Below are positions 7,807 to 14,587 of a DNA stretch of 17,007 nt, one piece after another. Under the pieces are notes generated by a model. The model was not told where the DNA came from. It did not search any database and saw nothing but the letters and a program-made list of their open reading frames with translations. The stretch spans positions 1 to 17,007 of the forward strand of contig JANXBB010000199.1 in assembly GCA_025061975.1 (NCBI GenBank), given 5' to 3'. Every line of letters begins with the position of its first letter. Positions within the stretch are counted from its first letter, which is position 1. The translations under genes were made by a program, and so were the position numbers. The DNA comes from Caldifarciminota bacterium. GTDB lineage: Bacteria; Hydrothermota; Tepidihabitantia; Tepidihabitantales; CAIPLT01.

Positions 7807-8850
7807 TTATTGAGTAGGCAATAATAGTTTTTGGTAACGCGGAATGTCTTCTAATATTTTTCCAGCCCCGAGCACGACGCAATCGATCGCATTTTCTGCA
7901 ACATAAACTGGAAGATTAGTTTCTTCATGTATGAGTATATCTAATCCTTTAAGAAGCGACCCCCCGCCGGCCATATAAATACCGCGGTCGACAATGTCCG
8001 AAGCTAATTCGGGTGGGGTCTTCTCTAATGCTGAATGGATTGCAGAAATAATTGCCGACACCGGTTCTTCTAAGGCTTCACGGATTTTTGAACTCGTAAC
8101 TTTAATGGTTTTAGGTATTCCGGTAATTACATCTCGGCCTTTAACCTCCATCGTTTCTTCTTTTCCGGTGGCATAAGCTGAACCAATAGTAATTTTGATA
8201 TTTTCCGCAGTTTGTTCTCCGATGATTAAATTATAATTTTTCTTGACATAATTAATAATTGCTTCATCCATCTCGTCGCCAGCTACTCGAATTGAACAGG
8301 AGTTTACCACTCCTGATAAAGCCACCACAGCAATTTCGGTAGTTCCTCCACCGATATCTATAATCATATTACCGATTGGTGCTTCAACAGGTAATCCTGC
8401 TCCCATGGCTGCAGCAATTGGTTCGGATACTAAATATACTTCTCGAGCTCCGGTTGCTTCTACTGAATCTCTTACAGCTCTTTTTTCTACTTCAGTTGTG
8501 CCCGAAGGTACACAGACAATTACTCTGGGTCTTACAAAGGGCTTTTTTTTCTGGACCATCTCAATGTAGTTTTTTAGCATAAGTTTAACGATCCCGAAAT
8601 CAGCTATCACCCCATCTTTCATTGGCCGGACTGCACGAATACCTTCTGGCGTTCTTCCGAGCATACGTTTTGCTTCATTACCAACCGCAACGACCTTGTG
8701 ATTAATCTCGTCTACCGCAACTATCGAAGGTTCGCGGAGTTGCACTCCTTTGCCTTTTACATAAATTAATGTAGAATAAGTGCCAAGGTCAATTGCAATA
8801 TCATTACTAAATCTTTCTTTTATTCCTCGGAAAAAGTCGTTAATAAACAT
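7807..8850 (-). CDS. mreB: MreB, actin-like cell-shape protein
   Basis: A bacterial actin forming membrane-bound filaments that orient the elongasome. 347 residues from ATG, normal for the family. Nucleotide-binding motifs are visible: IDLGT near residue 20, a VIADF segment near 82-86, and IDIGGGTTEIAV (about 164-175), with MAGGGSLLKG near the C-terminus. The first phosphate loop reads DLGTYST where most MreBs have DLGTANT. The N-terminal dozen residues are hydrophobic/basic and could be the membrane-binding amphipathic helix. An in-frame TTG directly upstream of the ATG is not needed. The promoter -10 box lies only 6 nt before the ATG, so the message is predicted to be leaderless. First gene of the mre-mrd-rlmN operon. 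Confidence 0.98.
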   Translation of the reverse strand: MFINDFFRGIKERFSNDIAIDLGTYSTLIYVKGKGVQLREPSIVAVDEINHKVVAVGNEAKRMLGRTPEGIRAVRPMKDGVIADFGIVKLMLKNYIEMVQKKKPFVRPRVIVCVPSGTTEVEKRAVRDSVEATGAREVYLVSEPIAAAMGAGLPVEAPIGNMIIDIGGGTTEIAVVALSGVVNSCSIRVAGDEMDEAIINYVKKNYNLIIGEQTAENIKITIGSAYATGKEETMEVKGRDVITGIPKTIKVTSSKIREALEEPVSAIISAIHSALEKTPPELASDIVDRGIYMAGGGSLLKGLDILIHEETNLPVYVAENAIDCVVLGAGKILEDIPRYQKLLLPTQ

Positions 8851-8856
8851 CAAAAT

Positions 8857-8884
8857 AGTTTAATAAAAAAAGCTTAAAAGTCAA
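8857..8884 (-). promoter_or_regulatory. mreB operon promoter, predicted leaderless
   Basis: On the minus strand, TTGACT (8879-8884), a 16-nt spacer, and TAAACT (8857-8862). Only 6 nt separate the -10 box from the mreB ATG (8848-8850), placing the expected transcription start at the A of that ATG. There is no room for a ribosome-binding site. Confidence 0.7.
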
Positions 8885-8902
8885 TAGGATAACATTTTTC
8901 AA

Positions 8903-8918
8903 TGGTTTTATAAAACCA
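8903..8918. promoter_or_regulatory. perfect 16-bp palindrome, candidate operator between divergent operons
   Basis: TGGTTTTATAAAACCA reads identically on both strands. Its centre is about 60 bp upstream of the predicted mreB start and about 88 bp upstream of the start of the plus-strand operon. Its right arm begins a 9-nt sequence, AACCAAAAT (8914-8922), that recurs at 8936-8944, a period of 22 bp or about two helical turns. This arrangement suggests a dimeric regulator with an extra half-site; no regulator gene is in the window. Confidence 0.45.
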
Positions 8919-8962
8919 AAATATTAACATGCAACAACCAAAATCTAATTTTCACTTTCTTA

Positions 8963-8991
8963 TTGACTTTTGCGTCGTTTTCTTTTATGCT
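8963..8991 (+). promoter_or_regulatory. promoter of the barrel-sandwich/KOW - por - accA - era operon, predicted leaderless
   Basis: TTGACT (8963-8968), 17-nt spacer, TATGCT (8986-8991), then 7 nt before ATG at 8999. The start of transcription should fall on or next to the A of the ATG. An upstream in-frame TTG at 8963 coincides with the -35 box and is therefore an unlikely start codon. Confidence 0.75.
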
Positions 8992-8998
8992 TACTACT

Positions 8999-10126
8999 AT
9001 GGCACATGTTTATACACCAGGATTAAAAGTTACATCAAGAACAGTTGTCAGAAAGGAACGTAGATTACCCCTAAAGGGTCAGGTATTAGTTAGCAAAGGT
9101 CAAAAGGTTCAAGGTGAAGATATTGTTGCTCGAACATCTCTCCCAGGTGATGTCACCACTGTAAATGTTGCTGGGCTTTTAGGAGTTCCCCCCGAAGATA
9201 TTAAGATGATGATGGTGAAGCGTGTTGGTGACGAAGTTAGAAAAAATGAAGTAATCGCACAATCAAAAGGTTTTTTTGGACTTTTTAAGTCCACAGTAAA
9301 ATCACCAATTGATGGAATTATTGAAAGTATATCAGAAATTACCGGACAGGTGATTTTGCGTGAACCACCGAAGCCGGTGGAGATTAAGGCCTATATTGAT
9401 GGAGTTGTGGCAGAAGTAATTCCCGAAGAAGGAGTGATAATTGAAACTCAAGCAAGTTTAATACAAGGAATATTTGGAGTCGGAGGTGAGACCCGAGGAA
9501 TAATAAAAGTATTAGCTAAATCGCCTGATGATGATTTAACTGCAGACAAGATAACAGAAGATTGTAAGGACAAAATTATTGTCGGTGGCTCGATCGTTGA
9601 TTTTCCGGCTTTACAAAAAGCTCGGGAGGTTGGTGCTAAAGGGGTTGTTGTTGGCGGTATTGAAGATGCGACTTTGAAGGCGTTTTTAGGATATGACATA
9701 GGAGTTGCAATTACCGGTCACGAAAATTGCGGCTTGACGATAATGGTAACTGAAGGGTTCGGTCGGATGCGGATGGCTAATCATACATTTAAGTTAATTA
9801 ATGAATTAAACAATAAAATGGCTTCGATGAATGGTGCTACGCAAATTCGTGCTGGAGTAATTCGACCGGAGTTGATTGTGCCATTGGAAGCTGGAGCCGA
9901 AGGGTTTTACGATAGTGCACAGATCTTTGAACGCGGATTAGAAATCGGTTCAACAGTTCGCATTATTCGCGAACCTTTATTTGGACGAATCGGTAAAGTT
10001 GTAGCACTTCCTGCAGAACTTCAGCAAATTGAGACCGAATCTAAAGTACGAATATTAGAGGTTGAACTTGAAGATGGAAAACGGGTGATACTTCCTCGAG
10101 CTAATGTAGAACTTATAGAAGAATAA
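8999..10126 (+). CDS. conserved protein of unknown function, barrel-sandwich-like N-terminus and KOW-like C-terminus
   Basis: 375 residues, no signal peptide or membrane segment, so cytoplasmic. The N-terminal 120 residues are rich in short beta strands and Gly turns of the barrel-sandwich (lipoyl/RnfC-like) kind, such as the GDEVRKNEVIAQSKG and VKSPIDGIIESIS segments at about 77-111, but no biotinyl/lipoyl Lys motif is seen. The middle (about 170-300) has alternating helix/strand segments with IIVGGSIVDFPAL and KGVVVGG-type stretches and a conserved-looking GHENCG at about 240-245. The C-terminus (about 316-372) resembles a KOW/SH3-like beta barrel with a GRIGKVV core. I do not recognise a characterised homologue. 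The ATG at 8999 is chosen because the upstream TTG lies in the promoter. It leads an operon with a PorV-like barrel, accA and era, opposite mreB. Confidence 0.85.
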   Translation: MAHVYTPGLKVTSRTVVRKERRLPLKGQVLVSKGQKVQGEDIVARTSLPGDVTTVNVAGLLGVPPEDIKMMMVKRVGDEVRKNEVIAQSKGFFGLFKSTVKSPIDGIIESISEITGQVILREPPKPVEIKAYIDGVVAEVIPEEGVIIETQASLIQGIFGVGGETRGIIKVLAKSPDDDLTADKITEDCKDKIIVGGSIVDFPALQKAREVGAKGVVVGGIEDATLKAFLGYDIGVAITGHENCGLTIMVTEGFGRMRMANHTFKLINELNNKMASMNGATQIRAGVIRPELIVPLEAGAEGFYDSAQIFERGLEIGSTVRIIREPLFGRIGKVVALPAELQQIETESKVRILEVELEDGKRVILPRANVELIEE

Positions 10127-10139
10127 CAAGCTTTTTATA

Positions 10140-11045
10140 ATGAGCTATAAAAAATTAACTATAATTTTTGTCCTATTAATATTAATGTCTCCGCTTAATA
10201 GTTTCGTGTCTCTCAAGATTGTCCCCAGTGCTCGTGAGCAAAGTATGGGAGGAGTGGGCAATGTATCGGCAATAGGACCACAAGGAATGTATTTTAATCC
10301 AAGTATTACTGCAGGACTGCGGTCGTTTGCTTTAGCAATAAATTACCAAAGACGGTTTTTAGACACCTACGCTCAAAGCGTATTTTTAATAAGATCCTTT
10401 AAAAATTTTAATGTAGGATTTGGATTAAACACCTTTAATGCTGGAAAAATCGAAGTCCGACCTCCATGGCCGACTGATGAGGTGTTTGGAGAAATTAACC
10501 CTGCTGACTTTACGTTTTATTTTAATATTAGTCGGGAAATTAAAGTCCAGGATAAAACTTTTCGATTAGGTGCTTCTCCGCGGCTTTATTATTCTAAAAT
10601 TGGCGAATATAGTGCTTCGGGATACGGGATAGATTTAGGTATGTTTTTCGCATCGATTCCAAATTTCAATTGGGGAATTTCGCTTCTTGATTTTGGCAGC
10701 GAAATAAGATACTACCGGATAAGAGATAATTTACCAACGCGTCTTGTTGGAGGTGTTGAGTATTTTCTTAATTTATCTCGTATGAAATTTCTGTCTAATT
10801 TTAAAATTGGGGCAGACTTCAATTATTTTGTTTATGAGCGGACAAGCAATTTAAATATTGGTGGCGAACTAAATATTAATAAAAGACTATTTATTCGTGC
10901 CGGATATCGGATAAATAATAAAAACGAGCCGTATTCGTTTGGGTTAGGTGTGGTAGCTAAAAAACTCCGATTTGATTATGCGTTTATTCCTTATTCGTTA
11001 AACTTAGGAATTGGACATCATCTAAGTATTGGATTGGGATATTAA
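10140..11045 (+). CDS. PorV/PorQ-family outer-membrane beta-barrel protein
   Basis: 301 residues: a basic start, an export signal (hydrophobic about 6-21), then a barrel. The N-terminal part of the mature protein has the family pattern: SAREQSMGGVG (about 31-41) followed by a GPQGMYFNPS segment (about 47-56), as in PorV/PorQ and UPF0164 proteins. The rest is alternating aromatic/polar strands ending in a terminal strand HLSIGLGY with a C-terminal aromatic, as outer-membrane barrels have. PorV proteins of the type IX system help move or attach surface cargo; other members have unknown roles, so a T9SS function is inference only. It lies 13 nt after the unknown-function gene and 6 nt before accA, an odd place for an outer-membrane protein. 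Confidence 0.85.
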   Translation: MSYKKLTIIFVLLILMSPLNSFVSLKIVPSAREQSMGGVGNVSAIGPQGMYFNPSITAGLRSFALAINYQRRFLDTYAQSVFLIRSFKNFNVGFGLNTFNAGKIEVRPPWPTDEVFGEINPADFTFYFNISREIKVQDKTFRLGASPRLYYSKIGEYSASGYGIDLGMFFASIPNFNWGISLLDFGSEIRYYRIRDNLPTRLVGGVEYFLNLSRMKFLSNFKIGADFNYFVYERTSNLNIGGELNINKRLFIRAGYRINNKNEPYSFGLGVVAKKLRFDYAFIPYSLNLGIGHHLSIGLGY

Positions 11046-11051
11046 TCGGTT

Positions 11052-12008
11052 ATGAAACAATATTTAGACTTTGAAAGTCCAATTGCGGAATTAGAAAAAC
11101 GGGTTGAAGAGCTATCAGTAATTGCCGGATACGAAGAGGAAGTTAACAAACTGAAAAGTCAGATAGAAAAGTTAAAGACTCGGATTTATTCGAACTTAAC
11201 ACCTTGGCAAAAAGTGCTTTTAGCTCGGCATCCGGCTCGACCCTATGCATTAGATTATATTAATTTAATTACCACTGATTTCGTTGAGCTTTCCGGAGAT
11301 CGATATTTTGCAGACGATAAAGCAGTTGTTGGGGGACTAGCAAAAATTAGTGTTTCAGATTCTAAATATCTTTCAGTGGTGATTATCGGAACTCAGAAAG
11401 GACGCGAGACAAAAGAGAAAATTTTCAGAAATTTTGGGATGCCTCATCCTGAAGGATATCGTAAAGCACTCCGATTAATGAAGTTAGCAGAAAAGTTCAA
11501 TTTGCCGGTTGTAACTTTAGTTGATACACCAGGAGCTTATCCGGGAGTAGGAGCAGAAGAACGTGGTCAAGCTGAGGCGATTGCTAAAAATTTACGAGAA
11601 ATGGCTAAATTAGAAGTGCCAATAATTGCTATTATTACCGGCGAAGGTGGATCGGGTGGCGCATTAGCATTAGCGGTAGGAAACCGGATTTTAATGATGG
11701 AGTATGCAATATATTCGGTAATTTCACCTGAAGGATGTGCTTCGATTTTATGGCGTGACCCTGAAAAAGCACCTGAAGCTGCTGAAGCTCTTAAACTTAC
11801 CGCTCAAGATCTCTATCAGTTTGGGATTATTGATGAAATTATTCCCGAACCGTTGGGTGGAGCACATCACGACTATCATCTTGCAGCTCAGTATATTAAA
11901 AACAGCATAATAAAAAATCTTTCGGAGCTTCAGAATTTATCTCCGGAAGAGTTAGTTAATCAGCGAATTGAAAAATTTCGTTCTTTTGGTATTTATTTTG
12001 AAGTATAA
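11052..12008 (+). CDS. accA: acetyl-CoA carboxylase carboxyltransferase, alpha subunit
   Basis: With AccD it transfers CO2 from carboxybiotin to acetyl-CoA, making malonyl-CoA for fatty-acid synthesis. 318 residues is a usual length. It begins with a Glu/Lys-rich helical part (about 1-48), then the crotonase-like fold: DFVELSGDRYFADD (76-89), GTQKGRETKEKI (113-124), FGMPHPEGYRKA (128-139), VDTPGAYPG (157-165), TGEGGSGGALA (197-207) with the oxyanion-hole glycines, and SPEGCASILW (225-234). No accD is in the window, so the holoenzyme partner lies elsewhere. Linked to era by a 9-nt gap. Confidence 0.97.
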   Translation: MKQYLDFESPIAELEKRVEELSVIAGYEEEVNKLKSQIEKLKTRIYSNLTPWQKVLLARHPARPYALDYINLITTDFVELSGDRYFADDKAVVGGLAKISVSDSKYLSVVIIGTQKGRETKEKIFRNFGMPHPEGYRKALRLMKLAEKFNLPVVTLVDTPGAYPGVGAEERGQAEAIAKNLREMAKLEVPIIAIITGEGGSGGALALAVGNRILMMEYAIYSVISPEGCASILWRDPEKAPEAAEALKLTAQDLYQFGIIDEIIPEPLGGAHHDYHLAAQYIKNSIIKNLSELQNLSPEELVNQRIEKFRSFGIYFEV

Positions 12009-12017
12009 AAAATTACG

Positions 12018-12905
12018 ATGGGTGAATTTCGAACTGGTTATGTTGCAATTGTTGGTAGACCCAATGTTGGTAAATCGACCCTTCTAAATGTTTTAATAAA
12101 CTACCGATTATCAGCAATTTCTCCAAAGCCGCAGACTACCCGCCATAAGATTTTGGGTATTTTAAATGGTGAAAATTATCAAGCAATATTCATCGATACC
12201 CCTGGAGTATTAAAGCCGCGTTATGAACTACATCGCTTTATGCAAAAAGAAGTTGAAGAAGCGATGGAAACCGCAGATTTAGTGATTATTATGGTTGAGC
12301 CATTTAACGAACCCGGACCAGAAGAGATTTCGATTATCGAACAAGTAAAATCACTACCTAAGATCTTAGCAATTAATAAAATTGATCTTATTGAAAAACC
12401 ACGGCTTCTACCGCTAATTGATAAATATCGGGTTTATAATTTTGTTGAGATTCATCCGATTTCAGCACTTCATAATTCCGGTATCGACGAACTAAAGCAG
12501 AGTATTGTTAAAAATTTACCGCTAGGAGAACCTTTTTATCCCCAAGATCAAATAACCGAAAAACCTGAACGGTTCTTTGTTGAAGAATTGATTCGTGAAG
12601 GAATATTTCACCGTTACGGAGAGGAAATTCCTTATTCTTGCGCGGTGGAAGTAGAGGAATTTAGGGAACGACCTCAAGGGCAAAAAGATTATATCCGGGC
12701 GGTAATATACGTTGAAAAACCTTCGCAGCGAGCAATTATTTTAGGTAAAAATGGAGAGGCGATTAAACGTCTTGGGAAATTAGCACGAGAAAATATCGAA
12801 AAATTTTTGGGTCGGCCGGTATATTTAGAATTGTTTGTAAAAGTTAAGCCTGATTGGCGAGAAGATAAACGGTTTATAAAAGATACCGTCTATCGCTACG
12901 ATTAG
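12018..12905 (+). CDS. era: GTPase Era, 30S ribosome assembly factor
   Basis: A GTPase that binds the 3' end of 16S rRNA during small-subunit maturation. 295 residues: G1 GRPNVGKS (13-20), G2 region PQTTRHK (38-44), G3 DTPG (60-63), G4 NKID (120-123), G5 SAL (149-151), then a linker and a C-terminal KH domain with GxxG = GKNG (243-246). All key residues are intact. The ATG has no Shine-Dalgarno sequence. Its last 32 nt overlap the 3' end of the convergent gene on the minus strand, so neither gene has its own terminator there. Last gene of the operon starting at 8999. Confidence 0.98.
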   Translation: MGEFRTGYVAIVGRPNVGKSTLLNVLINYRLSAISPKPQTTRHKILGILNGENYQAIFIDTPGVLKPRYELHRFMQKEVEEAMETADLVIIMVEPFNEPGPEEISIIEQVKSLPKILAINKIDLIEKPRLLPLIDKYRVYNFVEIHPISALHNSGIDELKQSIVKNLPLGEPFYPQDQITEKPERFFVEELIREGIFHRYGEEIPYSCAVEVEEFRERPQGQKDYIRAVIYVEKPSQRAIILGKNGEAIKRLGKLARENIEKFLGRPVYLELFVKVKPDWREDKRFIKDTVYRYD

Positions 12906-13713
12906 CTTGGTCTTCAAGCTGCAACCTGTTGTAAAAAAATTGCGCTTCATTTTCATTATCTGCAATTCGGCTTATAAAATCATTTATACCATTGGGTCGC
13001 AATATGTAATCTGCATTCCCTATAATTAATGCGCGATGTTTAGCCATCTCTAAAAGAAACTCAAGGGCTGTTTTTAGCCGTAGATAAGTTGCGTAATCAG
13101 TGAGAGGTTTTTCTTTATCTATGTCAATCATAAAAGCTACAAGAACATAAGGAAAAGATTTTAGATAAATCTGATATGCCGGCGGATTATTGTGAGCTGG
13201 GGGAATAACATTTATCTCTTTTATTTCATTGTTTTTTACGAATTCACTAAAGTCGTATTCACAAGATAATCCCAATTTATAAGCAATAACTCCAATGCCA
13301 ACGTTTTTCAGCTTAACCTCAACTTTAGTTTCAGGTTCAAAAAGTTGAAGCATCCGAATTCGAAATTCACTAAATTTTTGGCGAACCAAAAGTTCGCGGA
13401 GTTGAAACTTAATTAAAAGTTCCGCAAGGCCATATTTACGTAAGCTTCGGTCAACCATGACATCCCAAATTGTTAGATGAAAATTTTTCTCGTATTCACA
13501 AAACGAATGTGCAAGTTCTCGAGTTTGGGCTCCTGGGTCTAAACTATATAGATAAGAATCAAAAACTCCTTCACGTTCTTTATTTTCTAAAATAAACTCT
13601 TGATTGAGTAACGGCCCACTGGTAATTTTAATTATATTCTTCGCTGTCCACTCAAAGGTTGGCCCAAACGGACGGGGTTGAAATCTAAATAATGGTTCTT
13701 GGGCAAGGTACAT
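12874..13713 (-). CDS. GNAT-like acetyltransferase-fold protein, function unknown
   Basis: 279 residues from ATG, without signal or membrane helices. Residues about 78-157 look like a GNAT core: a VMVDRSLRKYGLAELLI segment (86-102) corresponding to the acetyl-CoA pyrophosphate loop region, a long helix, a strand, then AYKLGLSCEYDF (144-155) resembling the terminal lobe. The classical R/Q-x-x-G-x-G/A loop appears only as R-K-Y-G-L-A, a good but not decisive match. The C-terminal 100 residues, ending Arg-rich, are unassigned. A TTG 8 codons upstream is possible but lies inside the preceding gene, whereas the ATG is 4 nt after that gene's stop. The 3' end overlaps era by 32 nt. Probably co-transcribed with the EamA-type gene and tRNA-Gln. 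Confidence 0.7.
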   Translation of the reverse strand: MYLAQEPLFRFQPRPFGPTFEWTAKNIIKITSGPLLNQEFILENKEREGVFDSYLYSLDPGAQTRELAHSFCEYEKNFHLTIWDVMVDRSLRKYGLAELLIKFQLRELLVRQKFSEFRIRMLQLFEPETKVEVKLKNVGIGVIAYKLGLSCEYDFSEFVKNNEIKEINVIPPAHNNPPAYQIYLKSFPYVLVAFMIDIDKEKPLTDYATYLRLKTALEFLLEMAKHRALIIGNADYILRPNGINDFISRIADNENEAQFFYNRLQLEDQANRSDRRYLL

Positions 13714-13717
13714 ATTC

Positions 13718-14119
13718 TCAAAATGAAAGTAAGACAATCCCGATTAAAGCTAAAATAATTCCTAAAAAGTGTTTGAAAGTCAACGCTTCTTTAAGAAAAA
13801 TTACTCCTAAAATAATTGGGATAATAATATAAAGATTTGAAACCGTAATGACCACAGTAAGTGGTCCTCTAACCATCGCTGCGTAAAATGCAAAAGTACC
13901 AATTGTTGCTATAGCGCCCACAACAATTGCCCAAAGCGAATATTCATTAAAGACAATTTTTGTTCGAAATCCTGCATATAATGTAATAGCAATGAATGAT
14001 CCAAGTGTAGTATAAAACGCTAAATGCTCCGTTTTTATATAATAAGCAAGAATTTTACTAAAATAAGCCCACAATCCCCAGAAAATCAGCGCAATTGCTG
14101 AATAGATTCGGTAATCCAT
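13718..14119 (-). CDS. EamA/DMT-type small membrane transporter (single domain)
   Basis: 133 residues with four to five hydrophobic helices spanning nearly the whole chain. The pattern matches one EamA repeat of the drug/metabolite transporter superfamily: an N-terminal ALIFWGLWAYFSK helix, a TFAFYAAMVRGPLTVV stretch (about 75-90), and a PIILGVIFLKEALTFKHFLG segment (about 101-120) before the last helix. Most DMT exporters carry two such units; a single unit must work as a dimer, as small members of this superfamily do. The substrate cannot be told. The ATG follows the tRNA-Gln 3' end by 13 nt with no Shine-Dalgarno sequence or terminator between, so tRNA processing probably creates its mRNA 5' end. 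Confidence 0.85.
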   Translation of the reverse strand: MDYRIYSAIALIFWGLWAYFSKILAYYIKTEHLAFYTTLGSFIAITLYAGFRTKIVFNEYSLWAIVVGAIATIGTFAFYAAMVRGPLTVVITVSNLYIIIPIILGVIFLKEALTFKHFLGIILALIGIVLLSF

Positions 14120-14132
14120 ATTGTAAATTAAA

Positions 14133-14203
14133 CTGGGGGACAGGGATTCGAACCCCGATAGACAGATCCAGAGTCTGCCGTCCTGCCGTTAGACGATCCC
14201 CCA
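14133..14203 (-). tRNA. tRNA-Gln (CUG anticodon)
   Basis: A 71-nt cloverleaf on the minus strand: acceptor TGGGGGA/TCCCCCA with the U1:A72 pair usual for tRNA-Gln, D stem GTCT/GGAC, anticodon stem GCAGA/TCTGT with loop CTCTGGA (anticodon CTG), T stem CGGGG/CCCTG with loop TTCGAAT, discriminator G. No CCA is encoded. Preceded by its own promoter and followed after 13 nt by a membrane-protein gene. Confidence 0.96.
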
Positions 14204-14216
14204 AAGTTAATATTTA

Positions 14217-14245
14217 AGTTTACATTGATTTTTTTAAATTGTCAA
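14217..14245 (-). promoter_or_regulatory. promoter of the tRNA-Gln operon
   Basis: On the minus strand, TTGACA (14240-14245), 17-nt spacer, TAAACT (14217-14222). The expected start near 14210 gives a 7-nt leader before the mature tRNA. Its -35 box lies 17 bp from the -35 box of the divergent ferredoxin promoter. Confidence 0.78.
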
Positions 14246-14262
14246 TTAACTATTTAAATCTC

Positions 14263-14291
14263 TTGACTTTAAGCTGTAAATCTAATATTAT
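14263..14291 (+). promoter_or_regulatory. promoter of the exported-ferredoxin operon
   Basis: TTGACT (14263-14268), 17-nt spacer, TATTAT (14286-14291). The ATG at 14303 is 11 nt beyond the -10 box, so the 5' leader would be about 5 nt, too short for a Shine-Dalgarno site. Confidence 0.75.
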
Positions 14292-14302
14292 TATCACCTA
14301 AA

Positions 14303-14581
14303 ATGCGGAAATTCAATACAATTTTCGTTGTAATAAGTATGGTATTATCAATAAGTTTTCAATGCACTATTCAGAACAATCGATCCCCAACAAAAACTTA
14401 CTATTCAGTAGATACTTCAAGATGCATCGGATGCGGAATTTGTGTTGATTCATGTCGATTTAATGCTATTAGGCTAGATACCATAACATGGAAGGCACAA
14501 ATTGATAGTACTGTTTGTACGTCGTGCGGTACTTGTAAACGAGTTTGTCAACATCAGGCAATAAAAGATACAACTTATTAA
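14303..14581 (+). CDS. exported or membrane-anchored 2[4Fe-4S] ferredoxin
   Basis: 92 residues. After a basic MRKF start and a hydrophobic stretch (about 6-19) comes C21 and a polar linker, then two complete iron-sulphur motifs: C41-x2-C44-x2-C47-x3-C51 and C72-x2-C75-x2-C78-x3-C82, each followed by a residue other than the usual Pro (Arg52, Gln83). This is a bacterial-type low-potential electron carrier. The N-terminus looks like a Sec signal or lipoprotein signal, but S-F-Q-C is a poor lipobox and no twin-arginine motif is present; assembled Fe-S proteins normally need Tat, so how the clusters form outside is unclear. An uncleaved membrane anchor is also possible. First gene of an operon whose other products are all exported; 6 nt from the next gene. 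Confidence 0.85.
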   Translation: MRKFNTIFVVISMVLSISFQCTIQNNRSPTKTYYSVDTSRCIGCGICVDSCRFNAIRLDTITWKAQIDSTVCTSCGTCKRVCQHQAIKDTTY

Positions 14582-14587
14582 AAATTA

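Noticed and set aside
8963-8998. Upstream TTG start adding 12 residues to the barrel-sandwich/KOW protein
   Set aside because: The TTG is the -35 box of a consensus promoter whose predicted start site is at the ATG at 8999; the extra residues would not be transcribed.
10136-10141. TATAAT overlapping the ATG of the PorV-like gene
   Set aside because: No -35 box at proper distance, and the start would fall inside the gene; co-transcription from 8999 is simpler.
13714-13737. TTG start adding 8 residues to the GNAT-like protein
   Set aside because: It lies within the preceding gene, while an ATG follows that gene's stop by 4 nt and gives a normal N-terminus.
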